DNA of 24,434 nucleotides, taken from contig PBDF01000018.1 of NCBI GenBank assembly GCA_002717285.1, positions 1 to 24,434 of the forward strand. Reading direction: 5' to 3'. This stretch comes from Magnetovibrio sp. (lineage in GTDB: Bacteria; Pseudomonadota; Alphaproteobacteria; Rhodospirillales_A; JABHCV01). The notes below the pieces were generated by a model, which was given only the letters and a program-made list of their open reading frames with translations, was not told where the DNA came from and did no database searches. Shown here in pieces: positions 7,655 through 15,679 of the stretch. The position numbers were made by a program, and so were the translations under genes. How positions within the stretch are numbered: position 1 is the first letter of the stretch; each line of letters starts with the position of its first letter.

Positions 7655-8761
7655 TCATTGGCCTTTCATAGCTTTTTTCTGCAACTGCCCAAGTACCGTT
7701 TCTATAGCGAGGATCGCAGCCTCGTTGCCTGCTCGGATTTCCATTTCTGATTGATCCGTTCCAACGACCGATATCATCTTTTTGCGAACGTTCCCGACTT
7801 TTTTTGCTCTCTTGCAGCAAAGCAAGTCATACACCTCAAAGTTTACGAACGCTGTCAATTCCAGATCACCGGAAACTGGATCATCTTTGGGTAACCCGAT
7901 GTCTATGACACCAACACCAAAAAACCGCACCTCTTCAGCTGTTGCGGCTCGGCGATATTGTTTTTGTACCTTTCTTGGAAGTTTTCCAGTTTTGTTGAAT
8001 GCACCTTCGTCTACAAGTTCCTCCAGCGTAGGCACATCGTCTAACTCCTCATAGGGGACAACTTCATAATCTGCATTGATGAGCCACTCTTCAATTGCTG
8101 CACCAATGTCATTAGATAAATCGATATTTGGCTCGTAGGTAACTTTGGCTCGTCGAGTTTTCGTTTCTCTGCTGCCGCCCGTAGCTGTTCTGGAGAAGCT
8201 ATTTTTTTCGATACCTTCGGCCGATCCGCTACCGCTTGATACTGCGGTCTCTCTGGCTTTTTCCATGGCATCGCTCTCAGAGATTTTAACCCGTTTGTCA
8301 TCAAACCTTTTCCGTGTTTCCCCCGTTGCAACTCTGGCGATGAACATCGTCATAAATTCGCCTTCAAGCCTATTTTCGCCCGAAGCCTCATCAAAAATAC
8401 GTTCAACTTCTGTTGTATCGATAGCCGCTGATATCAGAACCTTGTACTCTTTCGCCTCTTGATCGTCTTTTTCACGTTGTTTGGAAAACTCTGGGATTAT
8501 TGTATCCAGGGTGGCTCTGAATTTTGCCTCCATCTTGGCAAACACAGATTTTCTGGCTGACGGCTGCCCCGACATATACTTCCTGAAAGCGCTGAGTTTG
8601 GCATTTTCAAGAGCCTGTTTTTTAACCTGCGGTGTTAACTCATTTTTATAAGTCAGTGCCCCGACACCCGTCACCCTCACTAATTCCGCCTTAGCATTTG
8701 CCGTAACAAAAAAAGCAACCGTTAGAAATGCTGCAATCATTGAAAATTTATAACTAGGCAT
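7655..8761 (-). CDS. Secreted LPP20/FlgT-N-like protein
   Basis: A 368-aa protein with a clear signal peptide (MPSYKFSMIAAFLTVAFF, cleavage near ANAKA, residue 25). The mature N-terminus LVRVTGVGALTYKNELTP, followed by an Ala/Lys helix QALENAKLSAFRKYMSG, is typical of the LPP20/FlgT N-terminal fold, in which a strand is followed by a helix of charged and Ala residues. A central charged, Ser/Gly-rich segment (about 140-190) is probably flexible. The rest contains GVGVIDIGLPKDDPVSGDLE and FVNFEVYDLLCCKRAKKVGN, which reads as strands of a second domain with an adjacent Cys pair. AGGAG lies 10 bases before the ATG. The neighbouring FlgT-like and CsgG-like products suggest they form one periplasmic or outer-membrane assembly. 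No catalytic signature seen. Confidence 0.85.
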   Translation of the reverse strand: MPSYKFSMIAAFLTVAFFVTANAKAELVRVTGVGALTYKNELTPQVKKQALENAKLSAFRKYMSGQPSARKSVFAKMEAKFRATLDTIIPEFSKQREKDDQEAKEYKVLISAAIDTTEVERIFDEASGENRLEGEFMTMFIARVATGETRKRFDDKRVKISESDAMEKARETAVSSGSGSAEGIEKNSFSRTATGGSRETKTRRAKVTYEPNIDLSNDIGAAIEEWLINADYEVVPYEELDDVPTLEELVDEGAFNKTGKLPRKVQKQYRRAATAEEVRFFGVGVIDIGLPKDDPVSGDLELTAFVNFEVYDLLCCKRAKKVGNVRKKMISVVGTDQSEMEIRAGNEAAILAIETVLGQLQKKAMKGQ

Positions 8762-8820
8762 TTTTTAATAGCTCCTGTCGTCTACTTTCTTGAACACTGG
8801 GAAAACTCCACTGAGATGGT

Positions 8821-8837
8821 CAGACTTTAGAAGTCTG
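8821..8837 (-). other. Stem-loop overlapping a stop codon
   Basis: CAGACTT (8821-8827) and AAGTCTG (8831-8837) form a perfect seven-pair stem with a three-base loop that includes bases of the TAA stop of the 405-aa gene. No U-run follows on the minus strand. It may block 3' exonucleases or mark an RNA-processing point between two operon segments. Confidence 0.35.
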
Positions 8838-10044
8838 CGTCGAATACCTCTTTCCGTAGCTTTTTGATTTCCTCTTTCACATCTTTCCCATCGTTGCCCT
8901 TCGCGTTTTTAGCGAGCCATTCCGTGCTTGGATCAGGCATTCCGAATTGTTTCGCCATATTTTGCAGAAGGCTGAATAATGACCGGGAAAAACGATAGCG
9001 CATATTAAGTTTTTGTTCTGAGCTCGTTACGCCACACGCATCTTTCATGATGGCGAATTTCAAATTTGTAACAGTATCAATTTCTGATGCAACGTTGAGT
9101 GTAATGGCAACCGCCGGGCAAATGGTTCTTTGTGACCCACGATTGGTTTCAAATAACTTCGCCATACGGACCAATATGTCTACCTTGAAAGCCGCAGCGG
9201 GTACCGTTAATTCTCTGGACCGGTCACCAAACTTTAGCTGTAATTTATTTTTGAGTGTGCTACTTCCGAGAGACATCGGTATAAAATGAGCATCAGTACG
9301 ACCGACTAATTCGCTTTCAAAAAATTGGCCAAATTTTGAGCCAAAATACTTTTCATCTGTCGCAAGAAATGAATCCAAAGCTGCTTTAGTAAAGTCGACT
9401 TTTCCTATTTTCGTGAATTTTCCCGGTAAATTAATGGGGTCGAGACCCTTTGATTTTTTGTAGGCTTCATCAAAAAAATTTGCCTCACCAGTATTCGGTA
9501 ACACCAGCCTTTGAAATAGATCCTCCTTGTCTTTTTCGGAAAATGGTGAGGACTGATCGTGGACCGCACGCACAGCAAAAGGTACGTTCTGTATGATCTT
9601 TCCAGTATTGAATTCGTAAATCAGAAATTGTCCAAACAATCGCCCAATGCCAAAGTAATTCTTGGTTTTCCAATCCTGATAAGTGCCAAAAAATTCGTTG
9701 CTGATAGAAATTACGCCAACAAGCCCTTCGACCTCTTTTGCTTTAATCTTACCGGTATTCAATTTAAACCTATCGAACGTCTTGTTTATGAATTGTTCCC
9801 GTGCAAGGTCGTCTAGGCATATTTTATTTGTTTCACAATTGAGGAGTTTACTCGTTGCGGGGTATAAGCTTTCACGCTCTTGCCAATTGCCCGAAAAGCT
9901 CACCCCGCCCCAGTACACAGGTTGCCCATTTGCTGAGAGGTCAGACGGCAAAGAAGAAACCGCGATTACTGTGATTAAAAATAAAAAAGAAATCATTTTT
10001 TGGTAAATAATTTTCTTTTTTATATTTATTTCTTTAAAATACAT
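8827..10044 (-). CDS. Secreted protein of unknown function (405 aa)
   Basis: A predicted Sec-exported protein. The start at 10044 has AAGG 8 bases upstream and overlaps the preceding lipoprotein gene by 11 bp, indicating translational coupling. This gives a long basic n-region (NIKKKIIYQK) before the hydrophobic core. ATG 9996 (MISFLFLITVIAVSSLP) would give a more usual signal peptide. The mature protein starts near NGQPVYWGGVSFSG and contains a Cys pair (CETNKIC) and several strand-like stretches, including IGRLFGQFLIYEFNTGKII, faintly reminiscent of the 'lipid/ABD' strands in CsgG/LpoB proteins. I recognise no family with confidence. Its place among CsgG/FlgT-like products suggests an outer-membrane or periplasmic component. 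Confidence 0.82.
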   Translation of the reverse strand: MYFKEINIKKKIIYQKMISFLFLITVIAVSSLPSDLSANGQPVYWGGVSFSGNWQERESLYPATSKLLNCETNKICLDDLAREQFINKTFDRFKLNTGKIKAKEVEGLVGVISISNEFFGTYQDWKTKNYFGIGRLFGQFLIYEFNTGKIIQNVPFAVRAVHDQSSPFSEKDKEDLFQRLVLPNTGEANFFDEAYKKSKGLDPINLPGKFTKIGKVDFTKAALDSFLATDEKYFGSKFGQFFESELVGRTDAHFIPMSLGSSTLKNKLQLKFGDRSRELTVPAAAFKVDILVRMAKLFETNRGSQRTICPAVAITLNVASEIDTVTNLKFAIMKDACGVTSSEQKLNMRYRFSRSLFSLLQNMAKQFGMPDPSTEWLAKNAKGNDGKDVKEEIKKLRKEVFDADF

Positions 10045-10369
10045 CGTATTTGCCTTCTTTATATTGAATTCTTTTACTCACAGAGTACTTGATTAATAAC
10101 CTCGCTAACTCCGTGCTTAAAATACCCTCTGGCCCTTCTCGACACCGAAATTCAGAGATATATTCCGCAAAATTATGAATTACTTTTAGTTCACGACATG
10201 CATTTTCCTGGAGACCCAGCTGTATGAGCCCAAGTTTATCCTTTTCCACATTGTGGAAACGAATGATCTGGAACGTCTCTTTTGGTATTTTGGGTGTGGC
10301 TAGCACGACCTCAGGTTTTTCTTGGCAGGACCAGAGAAAAAGAATAGCAAGTGTTAGTATTGCACGCAT
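10034..10369 (-). CDS. Small lipoprotein (111 aa)
   Basis: Short signal MRAILTLAILFLWSC with Cys15 as the probable lipidation site (Leu-Trp-Ser-Cys; Trp at -2 is unusual but the position is tolerant). The mature protein has about 95 residues with two further Cys (ENACRELK and EFRCREGPEG) that could form a disulfide in the periplasm. The start has GAGGG seven bases upstream. It is the first gene after a 413-bp gap and overlaps the next gene by 11 bp, so it may head its own transcript. No family recognised. Confidence 0.8.
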   Translation of the reverse strand: MRAILTLAILFLWSCQEKPEVVLATPKIPKETFQIIRFHNVEKDKLGLIQLGLQENACRELKVIHNFAEYISEFRCREGPEGILSTELARLLIKYSVSKRIQYKEGKYDVF

Positions 10370-10782
10370 AGCGCAACCCTCAGCTTAAAAAAGCTCACTT
10401 CTACAGGTCTATCGTCTAAATCCACCTGTGATAATTGTTCATAAAGTCAAGGGAAGCAAACTTTTATATTAGGCACTGATGCTTGTCTGCTTAACGGCAG
10501 GTAAATTTCCACCAGCTCTCAGTCTAGTACACGAGTAAAATTTCTGGAAAAATTTTATATCTTTTAAGCTTTTTCAGGCTCCTTTCAGCTAACCGCGGAG
10601 TGTCTGATCGGGTGAATTTGTTCAGACCGTTTAATGATTTACATTGCTAGATTGGCCGCACCACATAAAAGGAACCTGCCTCAGATTACCGTTATCATAT
10701 CCAAGATTGGCATTCTAAACTATGTCAGCAGAAATCAATTTCCCACTTAAGTGACAAAAGGCGAATTATTCGTAGTTATATG
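10370..10782. other. Gene-free gap with two stem-loops
   Basis: 413 bp with no credible reading frame on either strand. It holds a stem ACAGGT/ACCTGT (10403-10408 with 10424-10429) and a palindrome AGCTT-AAAA-AAGCT (10382-10395), both in what would be the leader of the lipoprotein gene at 10369. AT-rich hexamers exist (a TAATAT stretch near 10468), but I found no convincing -35/-10 pair. It is the longest gap inside the cluster and the best candidate place for an internal promoter. Confidence 0.4.
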
Positions 10783-11739
10783 CTACCATTTATAATTTGG
10801 CTTTGATTTGGCCGGGGAGCTTCTACCCTGCCGGAGGTTTTTCGCCTTGATTGTATAATTATTACCAGAAAAATTGAGAATATATGGCCAACCTAAAATA
10901 TCCATCATCTTGTGGATGTTACGTTCGAGTTTTCGTGCTTCTATTGTAGTTTCGTACCACACTTCGGTATACAGATGTGATGATCGAACCAGTCGGTGGT
11001 CTGCGTAGCCCGAAAATACAACCAGATACTCTTCTATATCTTGATAATCGCCAGACGTGAAGCCATCAAAAACCAGCGTTAAACCTCGTTTTAGGCCCTC
11101 TTTTTCCGAGGTCATTCCATCACCATTCGCAGCCACGAGTTGCGCCGCTAATTTCTCAGAAATCAAGCTGCCCACTTCCTGCGCCAGTATTCGCGCGTCA
11201 TTACCGACGGCCTCTAATAAGCAATCTCGGTTAACGCCTTTATCATTTGGAAAACAACTGTTTGGTAATAGCCAAACGTGATCGCGGTGGTTGGGTAATT
11301 TAGCCTCCCAGTTGCCAAGGCGGCGGCCGTCGGCGACGCTTAGTAGACGACCAACAGTGCGAAGCCGTAATTCGTTTTGGTAACTCTTGCGATCTAAATT
11401 AGCAAACACTTCAAAAAATCCGACCACGTCTATTGGCGGACTTTTTATTGATTTTGCAATGTCGATTAATTCGGCATCAGTTCTCCTAATTCTTCCTTTT
11501 GAATGCGTACGCAATGTAATCGCCGTCTCATCATAGACGTCGTATCCATTGTAATTTAATTGCGTAACAAGTTCATTCAGTATTCGAGTTGATATGCGGC
11601 TGTTACGGGGTAGGCTCTCCCGATCACCATCTTCAGCCATGATCAATATCGTTGGGCTTCGTGTGTCCGCATTTGCACAACCGGTAATACTGACAAAAAA
11701 CAGCGCGAATCCGGCGATAAGCATAGATAAATTTTTCAC
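10783..11739 (-). CDS. Lipoprotein with LpoB/CsgG-like domain
   Basis: About 318 aa from a GTG start at 11739, chosen because AGGGG lies 10 bases upstream and it gives a compact lipoprotein signal (VKNLSMLIAGFALFFVSITGC, Cys21). An in-frame TTG at 11802 would add 21 polar residues and spoil the signal; an ATG at 11724 is also possible. The mature part starts with a strand SPTILIMAEDGD, then a helix STRILNELVTQLNYNGYDVYDE and later LRLRTVGRLLSVADGRRLGNWEA. This strand-helix-strand plan with a 'variable-in-gene' hairpin is the anticodon-binding-like fold of LpoB, CsgG and TolB-N. A second domain (about 220-310) contains LTLVFDGFTSGDYQDIEEYL, a helix with Arg/Lys, and ILGW. Such proteins commonly bind peptidoglycan synthases or form outer-membrane assemblies. 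Fold assignment is by eye. Confidence 0.83.
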   Translation of the reverse strand: MKNLSMLIAGFALFFVSITGCANADTRSPTILIMAEDGDRESLPRNSRISTRILNELVTQLNYNGYDVYDETAITLRTHSKGRIRRTDAELIDIAKSIKSPPIDVVGFFEVFANLDRKSYQNELRLRTVGRLLSVADGRRLGNWEAKLPNHRDHVWLLPNSCFPNDKGVNRDCLLEAVGNDARILAQEVGSLISEKLAAQLVAANGDGMTSEKEGLKRGLTLVFDGFTSGDYQDIEEYLVVFSGYADHRLVRSSHLYTEVWYETTIEARKLERNIHKMMDILGWPYILNFSGNNYTIKAKNLRQGRSSPAKSKPNYKW

Positions 11740-11782
11740 TGTTTTATTACCCCTAAAGAAGTTTTCGATTTCATTAAGTGTT

Positions 11783-12493
11783 TCAGAACTTTTTCCCGGC
11801 AAGTCGACTACCGTTTGGAGTACGGAGATCCGGTAGGCTTGTAAGCAAGCGCCTTACGGTGTCATCAACCATTGATGGAAACATGTCGCGATCTCCAATA
11901 AAACGCCCTGCCGAAAATAAACCAACCGGGATACTGGCTGGAGAAATCGGTGCTGTACCGTCAGATCGACTGGCTGAATGTGCCGCTTGCCAGAGTTCAA
12001 CGTCATCCTGCAAACGTATCATCCTGGTAGATAGAGATAGAGAAGCACTCGCCCATACGACTGCAAACGTAGTTTCAAAACCGCTTATTGTGATAACAAT
12101 CGCAGTGTCACACCTTGCCAAATTGCTAAAACGTTGTCTCCCACTTGACGTGTCCAGATCTAACGCAAGATCACGGATCAGCCGATCCCTCTCATCTGGA
12201 CCGATAACGCGTTGCACCCTGAACGTGAGTTGGCGCGCGAGCGCTGTTTCGATAATTTTTGCTCGCGATACCCCAATTTGATTTATTGGCGAAGGTAGAA
12301 CAACTACACAACGGGGCGGTGTCCTATAAAAATTTGTACCGATGTCGTAATTGACGATGCGCTCAAATGGCATGTCATTATTTTTATCATCATGTGTCGC
12401 CTGCCTATATTCCACCTGCGCACAGCCAGCTGTGAGCCCGATTGATAAAGCTACAAGAATTTTTCTTATGCGACAGGAGCTAATCCAGGACAT
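11783..12493 (-). CDS. Lipoprotein with CsgG/LpoB-like domain
   Basis: 236 aa from ATG 12493, overlapping the upstream stop by 14 bp; an adjacent in-frame TTG at 12496 is less likely. The signal region RIRKILVALSIGLTAGC carries lipobox LTAGC with Cys24. The mature sequence CVVVLPSPINQIGVSRAKII, then RVQRVIGPDERDRLIRDLAL, then CDTAIVITISGF and LSLSTRMIRLQDDVELWQA, follows the CsgG/LpoB plan: first strand ending in 'VLP', helix, strand, helix, a 'D-x-V-x-G' strand and a strand pair ending in an aromatic. Lipoproteins of this fold (LpoB, GNA1162/DUF799) work from the outer membrane. It is followed 44 bp later by another lipoprotein with a similar fold, suggesting they act together. Confidence 0.85.
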   Translation of the reverse strand: MSWISSCRIRKILVALSIGLTAGCAQVEYRQATHDDKNNDMPFERIVNYDIGTNFYRTPPRCVVVLPSPINQIGVSRAKIIETALARQLTFRVQRVIGPDERDRLIRDLALDLDTSSGRQRFSNLARCDTAIVITISGFETTFAVVWASASLSLSTRMIRLQDDVELWQAAHSASRSDGTAPISPASIPVGLFSAGRFIGDRDMFPSMVDDTVRRLLTSLPDLRTPNGSRLAGKKF

Positions 12494-13415
12494 CAAGCTT
12501 TATCCAACCAAATAGGTTGTCTCCAGTTTTTACAAAACCCATATCTCCATCGCGACTGCGTCGAATGACAGTGACGGGTGTATCTGAGGCGAGCCACACT
12601 GAGGGCGGCAATCGATTGAGTGGTTTCGCGTAAAGTCCGAATGAGTTTTTTTTCGACCACCGCAGGCCACCTTCCAAAATGGCAGCGCTAATAAAACGCG
12701 GCTTAAAAGTGCTCAAATCAACGTCCGGTGTGAGAAAACGACGGCTCCAAGCTGAAGTTGCCGGAAATGCATCTATCGATGGTGTATAGTTACTGCCGTC
12801 GTGAATGAGCTCATATCGTAAGCGCTGCAGAATGCTGGACGGTGACACATATCCAGATGTGGCTTCTTCGAGGATTGCGAGGACGAGTTCATTTGCTTTT
12901 GCTATGATTCGTTCACTGTCAGAAGGGAGTGCGATGAACACCAAAGGTGGTGTCTTCGACCATCTATCACTTACCGTTTCCGGTTTAGATAGAGGCAGGT
13001 CACGTAATTTAACATGGAGCCCGCCTAGCTTAGGCTCAAGGTATTCTGCCAAGCACTCTGGCCCAAAAATGAGCGTTGGTACGGACGGTTGGATAGCAAA
13101 ACTCGAGTTGCGCGGACAAGGGTTGTCAGGGCTTTCAGACAGACGGTTGACCCAAACAATACGTCTATCTACTGCTTCACCTGGCCGAGAAAGAAATTCT
13201 TCGATACGTATCGCCATCTCATTTGGTGTTGCATCATTATTGAGATTTACCGAATTAAAACCGAGCTTGTCCTCAAAGATTTCACGCAAAGCAATATCGC
13301 GTCCCCAGCCATTACTACCCTCATCATGAAGACCTATAAACGCCTGGCCAGCACCAAAGGCAGGACCTGCAAAGCCAGCGATTGCAGACAACAAAATCAG
13401 TATGCGTCGCATCAT
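12480..13415 (-). CDS. Secreted caspase-like protein with C-terminal SH3-like domain
   Basis: 311 aa with a signal peptide (MMRRILILLSAIAGFAGPAFG, cleavage near residue 21). The start overlaps the preceding gene's stop by 4 bp (ATGA) and has GGGAG seven bases upstream. Residues 25-90 read like the first half of a caspase (C14) fold: FIGLHDEG, a helix ALREIFEDKLGF, a strand SVNLNND, 'ATPNEMAIRIEEFL' and a strand RRIVWVNR. In C14 peptidases that last strand ends in the catalytic His-Gly; here it is Asn-Arg, so this looks enzymatically dead. Residues about 270-311 (VWLASDTPVTVIRR, GDMGFVKTGDNLFGWIKLD) look like a bacterial SH3 domain, often used to bind cell wall. Likely a peptidoglycan-associated periplasmic scaffold. 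The caspase resemblance is an inference from pattern. Confidence 0.75.
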   Translation of the reverse strand: MMRRILILLSAIAGFAGPAFGAGQAFIGLHDEGSNGWGRDIALREIFEDKLGFNSVNLNNDATPNEMAIRIEEFLSRPGEAVDRRIVWVNRLSESPDNPCPRNSSFAIQPSVPTLIFGPECLAEYLEPKLGGLHVKLRDLPLSKPETVSDRWSKTPPLVFIALPSDSERIIAKANELVLAILEEATSGYVSPSSILQRLRYELIHDGSNYTPSIDAFPATSAWSRRFLTPDVDLSTFKPRFISAAILEGGLRWSKKNSFGLYAKPLNRLPPSVWLASDTPVTVIRRSRDGDMGFVKTGDNLFGWIKLDVLD

Positions 13416-14515
13416 GTACTTTCTCCCACACGTCCAGTGCTATTTCGGCAAGTCCGCCGGAGTACCGACGAGAGATCAATTCGACCTCTGACCCCGCGTC
13501 CATCAGCCTTGATATCTTCGATTAATACCCTCTTCCCCTTGCGAGCATAACGTGCAGTGATGGATTTCGTTGACCTATAAAAGCCGTTAAGTAGTTTTTG
13601 TAGTCCGCCCATTAATAATGCGTCTGTTTCCCGGGGAAATAAGCGAACAGGTACACTACCAGCCGCATGGGGGTGCATTTTTACAATCCGGCGGGTCCAT
13701 TCCCGTTCTGAAGCCGTGCTAAGATCACCGGACTGACGGACGAAACCACTATAATAATCAAGGTTGATTTCCCACGGAGCTCTCTGCGAGAGATGACTGT
13801 GAAGGTCACCATTCCGCGAGATTAACGCTACCACCATTCCGTAGCACTTCTCAAAAATCTCAAATAAGGCTTTTCGCTCCCGAGAATTGGCTGGCCAAGA
13901 AATATCGATACTCGGACCGTCGCCATGTTCTAATAGCCGCAGTAGCGGGCGTCCTGTATCAACAAGCGTTGACATGTTCTTTCGGCCAACAGTCAACTTT
14001 TGACCGTTTGTTAATTTTTTTGACCGCGAAATTATGTCTTTGTCTTCCAATGATTTACTTAGTTTGGCGGTCTGAGGTTTAACATCAGACGATATGGCCG
14101 GAGTTATTTCCTGAGGATTTGCCCGATTATCGGGTTTAAGTGGTGACGCCATTCTAGTTTTTAGCCGTTCGAAGCTTTTTACAGTCGGTTTAAGTGGCAC
14201 AACTTTATTTTTTTGCGGCTCTGTTTTTCTCACCTTCGGTTGTAATGGCACTATATTTTTCGTGGTTTTAATAGGCATTTCGGGTTCTAACCGTTTCGCT
14301 ATTTTGGCAGGAAAGGCCTCAGCTGCGATATCCGGCGGAGGCGGCAGCTCCACAGTTTTCATTGGTATTTTAACAATACTGGCACGCGGCATTATTGGGG
14401 CTTTATGGTCGTTTTGAGACTGCTCAGGTTCCGCATCAGGTACAAAATGCACTAACAATACAATTGCCAATATGACTGAGAACCCGGCTGAAAGTATATT
14501 TTCCAATCGCCCCAT
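13412..14515 (-). CDS. TonB/TolA-like single-span periplasmic rod protein
   Basis: 367 aa. One N-terminal membrane segment (ILSAGFSVILAIVLLVHFV, about 7-26) is followed by a long Pro/Lys-rich stretch (VELPPPPDIAAEAFPAK, VPLQPKVRKTEPQKNK, VVPLKPTVK; about 40-180) and a globular end (about 190-367). This is the layout of TonB or TolA: an inner-membrane anchor, an extended linker crossing the periplasm, and a distal domain. However, the C-terminal domain does not show TonB's YP-x(n)-G-x-V/V-x(n)-SSG pattern. It has two Cys (EKCYGMVV and LRRTCRN) that may pair. It overlaps the next gene by 4 bp and starts 4 bp after the previous one, and lies two genes after the ExbB-like channel, fitting a motor-driven partner. 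Pal/TonB identity is not supported; the energised-rod role is inferred from architecture. Confidence 0.82.
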   Translation of the reverse strand: MGRLENILSAGFSVILAIVLLVHFVPDAEPEQSQNDHKAPIMPRASIVKIPMKTVELPPPPDIAAEAFPAKIAKRLEPEMPIKTTKNIVPLQPKVRKTEPQKNKVVPLKPTVKSFERLKTRMASPLKPDNRANPQEITPAISSDVKPQTAKLSKSLEDKDIISRSKKLTNGQKLTVGRKNMSTLVDTGRPLLRLLEHGDGPSIDISWPANSRERKALFEIFEKCYGMVVALISRNGDLHSHLSQRAPWEINLDYYSGFVRQSGDLSTASEREWTRRIVKMHPHAAGSVPVRLFPRETDALLMGGLQKLLNGFYRSTKSITARYARKGKRVLIEDIKADGRGVRGRIDLSSVLRRTCRNSTGRVGEST

Positions 14516-14519
14516 AGTA

Positions 14520-15134
14520 TCAATTACCTAGACTGCTGAGATAAATGAGCTCCATATCGTCAACGAGTTTTGTCAGCTCGCTGTAACGTTCTTTAGCCGA
14601 CATAAAACCTCCATCCTCAACCGAATTACTTTTGCTTGGAACAATATCTCCCAGAACTTCAGCCCGACGCTTTTTGGTAGCGCGGGATAGGGACTCGGAC
14701 TTGAGTGATGCTACATTGTTAATGTCTGGTTTGGGTAGCGGAGTAACCTGAACCGGTCGGATAACTTCCGGTTTTACATTTGGGGGGGTTACCGCCACAT
14801 CTTGATTTTGTACCGGAGCAGCCTTGACTGGAAGTGTAGATACCGGACTGGCATTTTTCACAACTGTTTTGGCCTTAACTTTTTGTTCCTCTAATGCATT
14901 CTTTTCGGTTGATTTGGCGACCCATGGAACATTTTTAGATGACGCTTCATATGCTCGCTCCGGTTTAACCGCAACTGCGTCAGAAACTGTTTTTCGTGCC
15001 TTTTGACGGAGGTTTTCTATTACAGATGCAGTGGCCTCTGAAAATCCGGTGTCGCGGGCAACATCTCCAGGATTTCCAAAAATTAAATAAAAAAGAGCGC
15101 CACCCACCACGAAATTGAAGAATAAAAAGCGCAT
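14520..15134 (-). CDS. TolA-like single-span protein with Pro/Lys-rich periplasmic part
   Basis: 204 aa. The N-terminal hydrophobic segment FLFFNFVVGGALFYLIFG (3-20) has Arg2 before it, giving N-in topology. The rest is low-complexity and extended: Lys/Ala/Val-rich, then PVKAAPVQ, VTPPNVKPEVIRPVQVTPLPKP. A short helical end follows (ERYSELTKLVDDMELIYLSSLGN). AAGGA lies seven bases before the ATG, and the gene starts 2 bp after the ExbB-like gene and ends 4 bp before the other rod protein. It could be a second rod or a stator accessory. No family recognised beyond the general TonB/TolA shape. Confidence 0.8.
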   Translation of the reverse strand: MRFLFFNFVVGGALFYLIFGNPGDVARDTGFSEATASVIENLRQKARKTVSDAVAVKPERAYEASSKNVPWVAKSTEKNALEEQKVKAKTVVKNASPVSTLPVKAAPVQNQDVAVTPPNVKPEVIRPVQVTPLPKPDINNVASLKSESLSRATKKRRAEVLGDIVPSKSNSVEDGGFMSAKERYSELTKLVDDMELIYLSSLGN

Positions 15135-15136
15135 AT

Positions 15137-15676
15137 CTATTTCCTTGTTGGTTTGGCGAAGCTAACGGCGTCAGATTGTTGCCGTTCTTCAACGCGGGTG
15201 CGGGTTATTAATAATACAGCTCGCAATGCTGCAGAGACGGGAAGACCAACGACCGTCGACATAAAGGCCATGCTAAAGTGTTCTGTTAAGTCACCGATCA
15301 CACTTTGTATTGCCTCGGGTGACAGGGTCTGTGCTGACAGGCTACCTATACCAAGACTTATTCCGAGCAGCGTATAGGTTAGCGCCAGCGTAGCTAATCC
15401 GCTTGAAGCCTGTATACCTGTTTCGAACCAGGTTCTATGACCAGGCGCACCTGCTGGTATTGTTTTCACTTGCACAATGCTTAGCAAAGCCGTGTATACC
15501 AACGCTGCAAAGAACAAGATGAATAAAATACCAAATATGCGTTCGGCCCAATCGATCACCTCCCCGACATCCATCGGTGTCATAAAGACTGCCAGAGCAA
15601 TAGTAATGACGGCCAGGCCAAGCAGTCCCGAAAGCGCGCAAGAACCAGCACCAAGAGTTTTGGCGAGTTGTTGCAT
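15137..15676 (-). CDS. ExbB/TolQ/MotA-family proton channel protein
   Basis: 179 aa, small for the family. Four hydrophobic segments lie at about 14-32, 47-68, 92-114 and 133-157. The last two carry the family's signature: LALTYTLLGISLGIG corresponds to the 'T-x-x-G-LLGT-x-x-G' helix, and FSMAFMSTVVGLPVSAAL to the 'A-x-x-TT-x-x-G-L-x-V-A' helix, with Thr141 at the conserved pore threonine. MotA/ExbB-type subunits form a ring around two ExbD/MotB helices and convert ion flow into torque or pull. The usual large cytoplasmic domain between helices is absent (about 24 residues between segments 2 and 3). It starts 3 bp after the gene at 15680 and is followed by two TolA/TonB-like rods. Its natural ExbD partner would be the first gene of the cluster, about 7 kb upstream. 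Channel-family call moderately strong; function inferred. Confidence 0.82.
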   Translation of the reverse strand: MQQLAKTLGAGSCALSGLLGLAVITIALAVFMTPMDVGEVIDWAERIFGILFILFFAALVYTALLSIVQVKTIPAGAPGHRTWFETGIQASSGLATLALTYTLLGISLGIGSLSAQTLSPEAIQSVIGDLTEHFSMAFMSTVVGLPVSAALRAVLLITRTRVEERQQSDAVSFAKPTRK

Positions 15677-15679
15677 CGT

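Noticed and set aside
5466..8761. Flagellar H-ring or curli locus
   Set aside because: FlgT/CsgG-like folds are present, but no flagellin, basal body, FlgO/FlgP pair or csgA/B-type repeats lie in the window; the folds are shared by many envelope systems.
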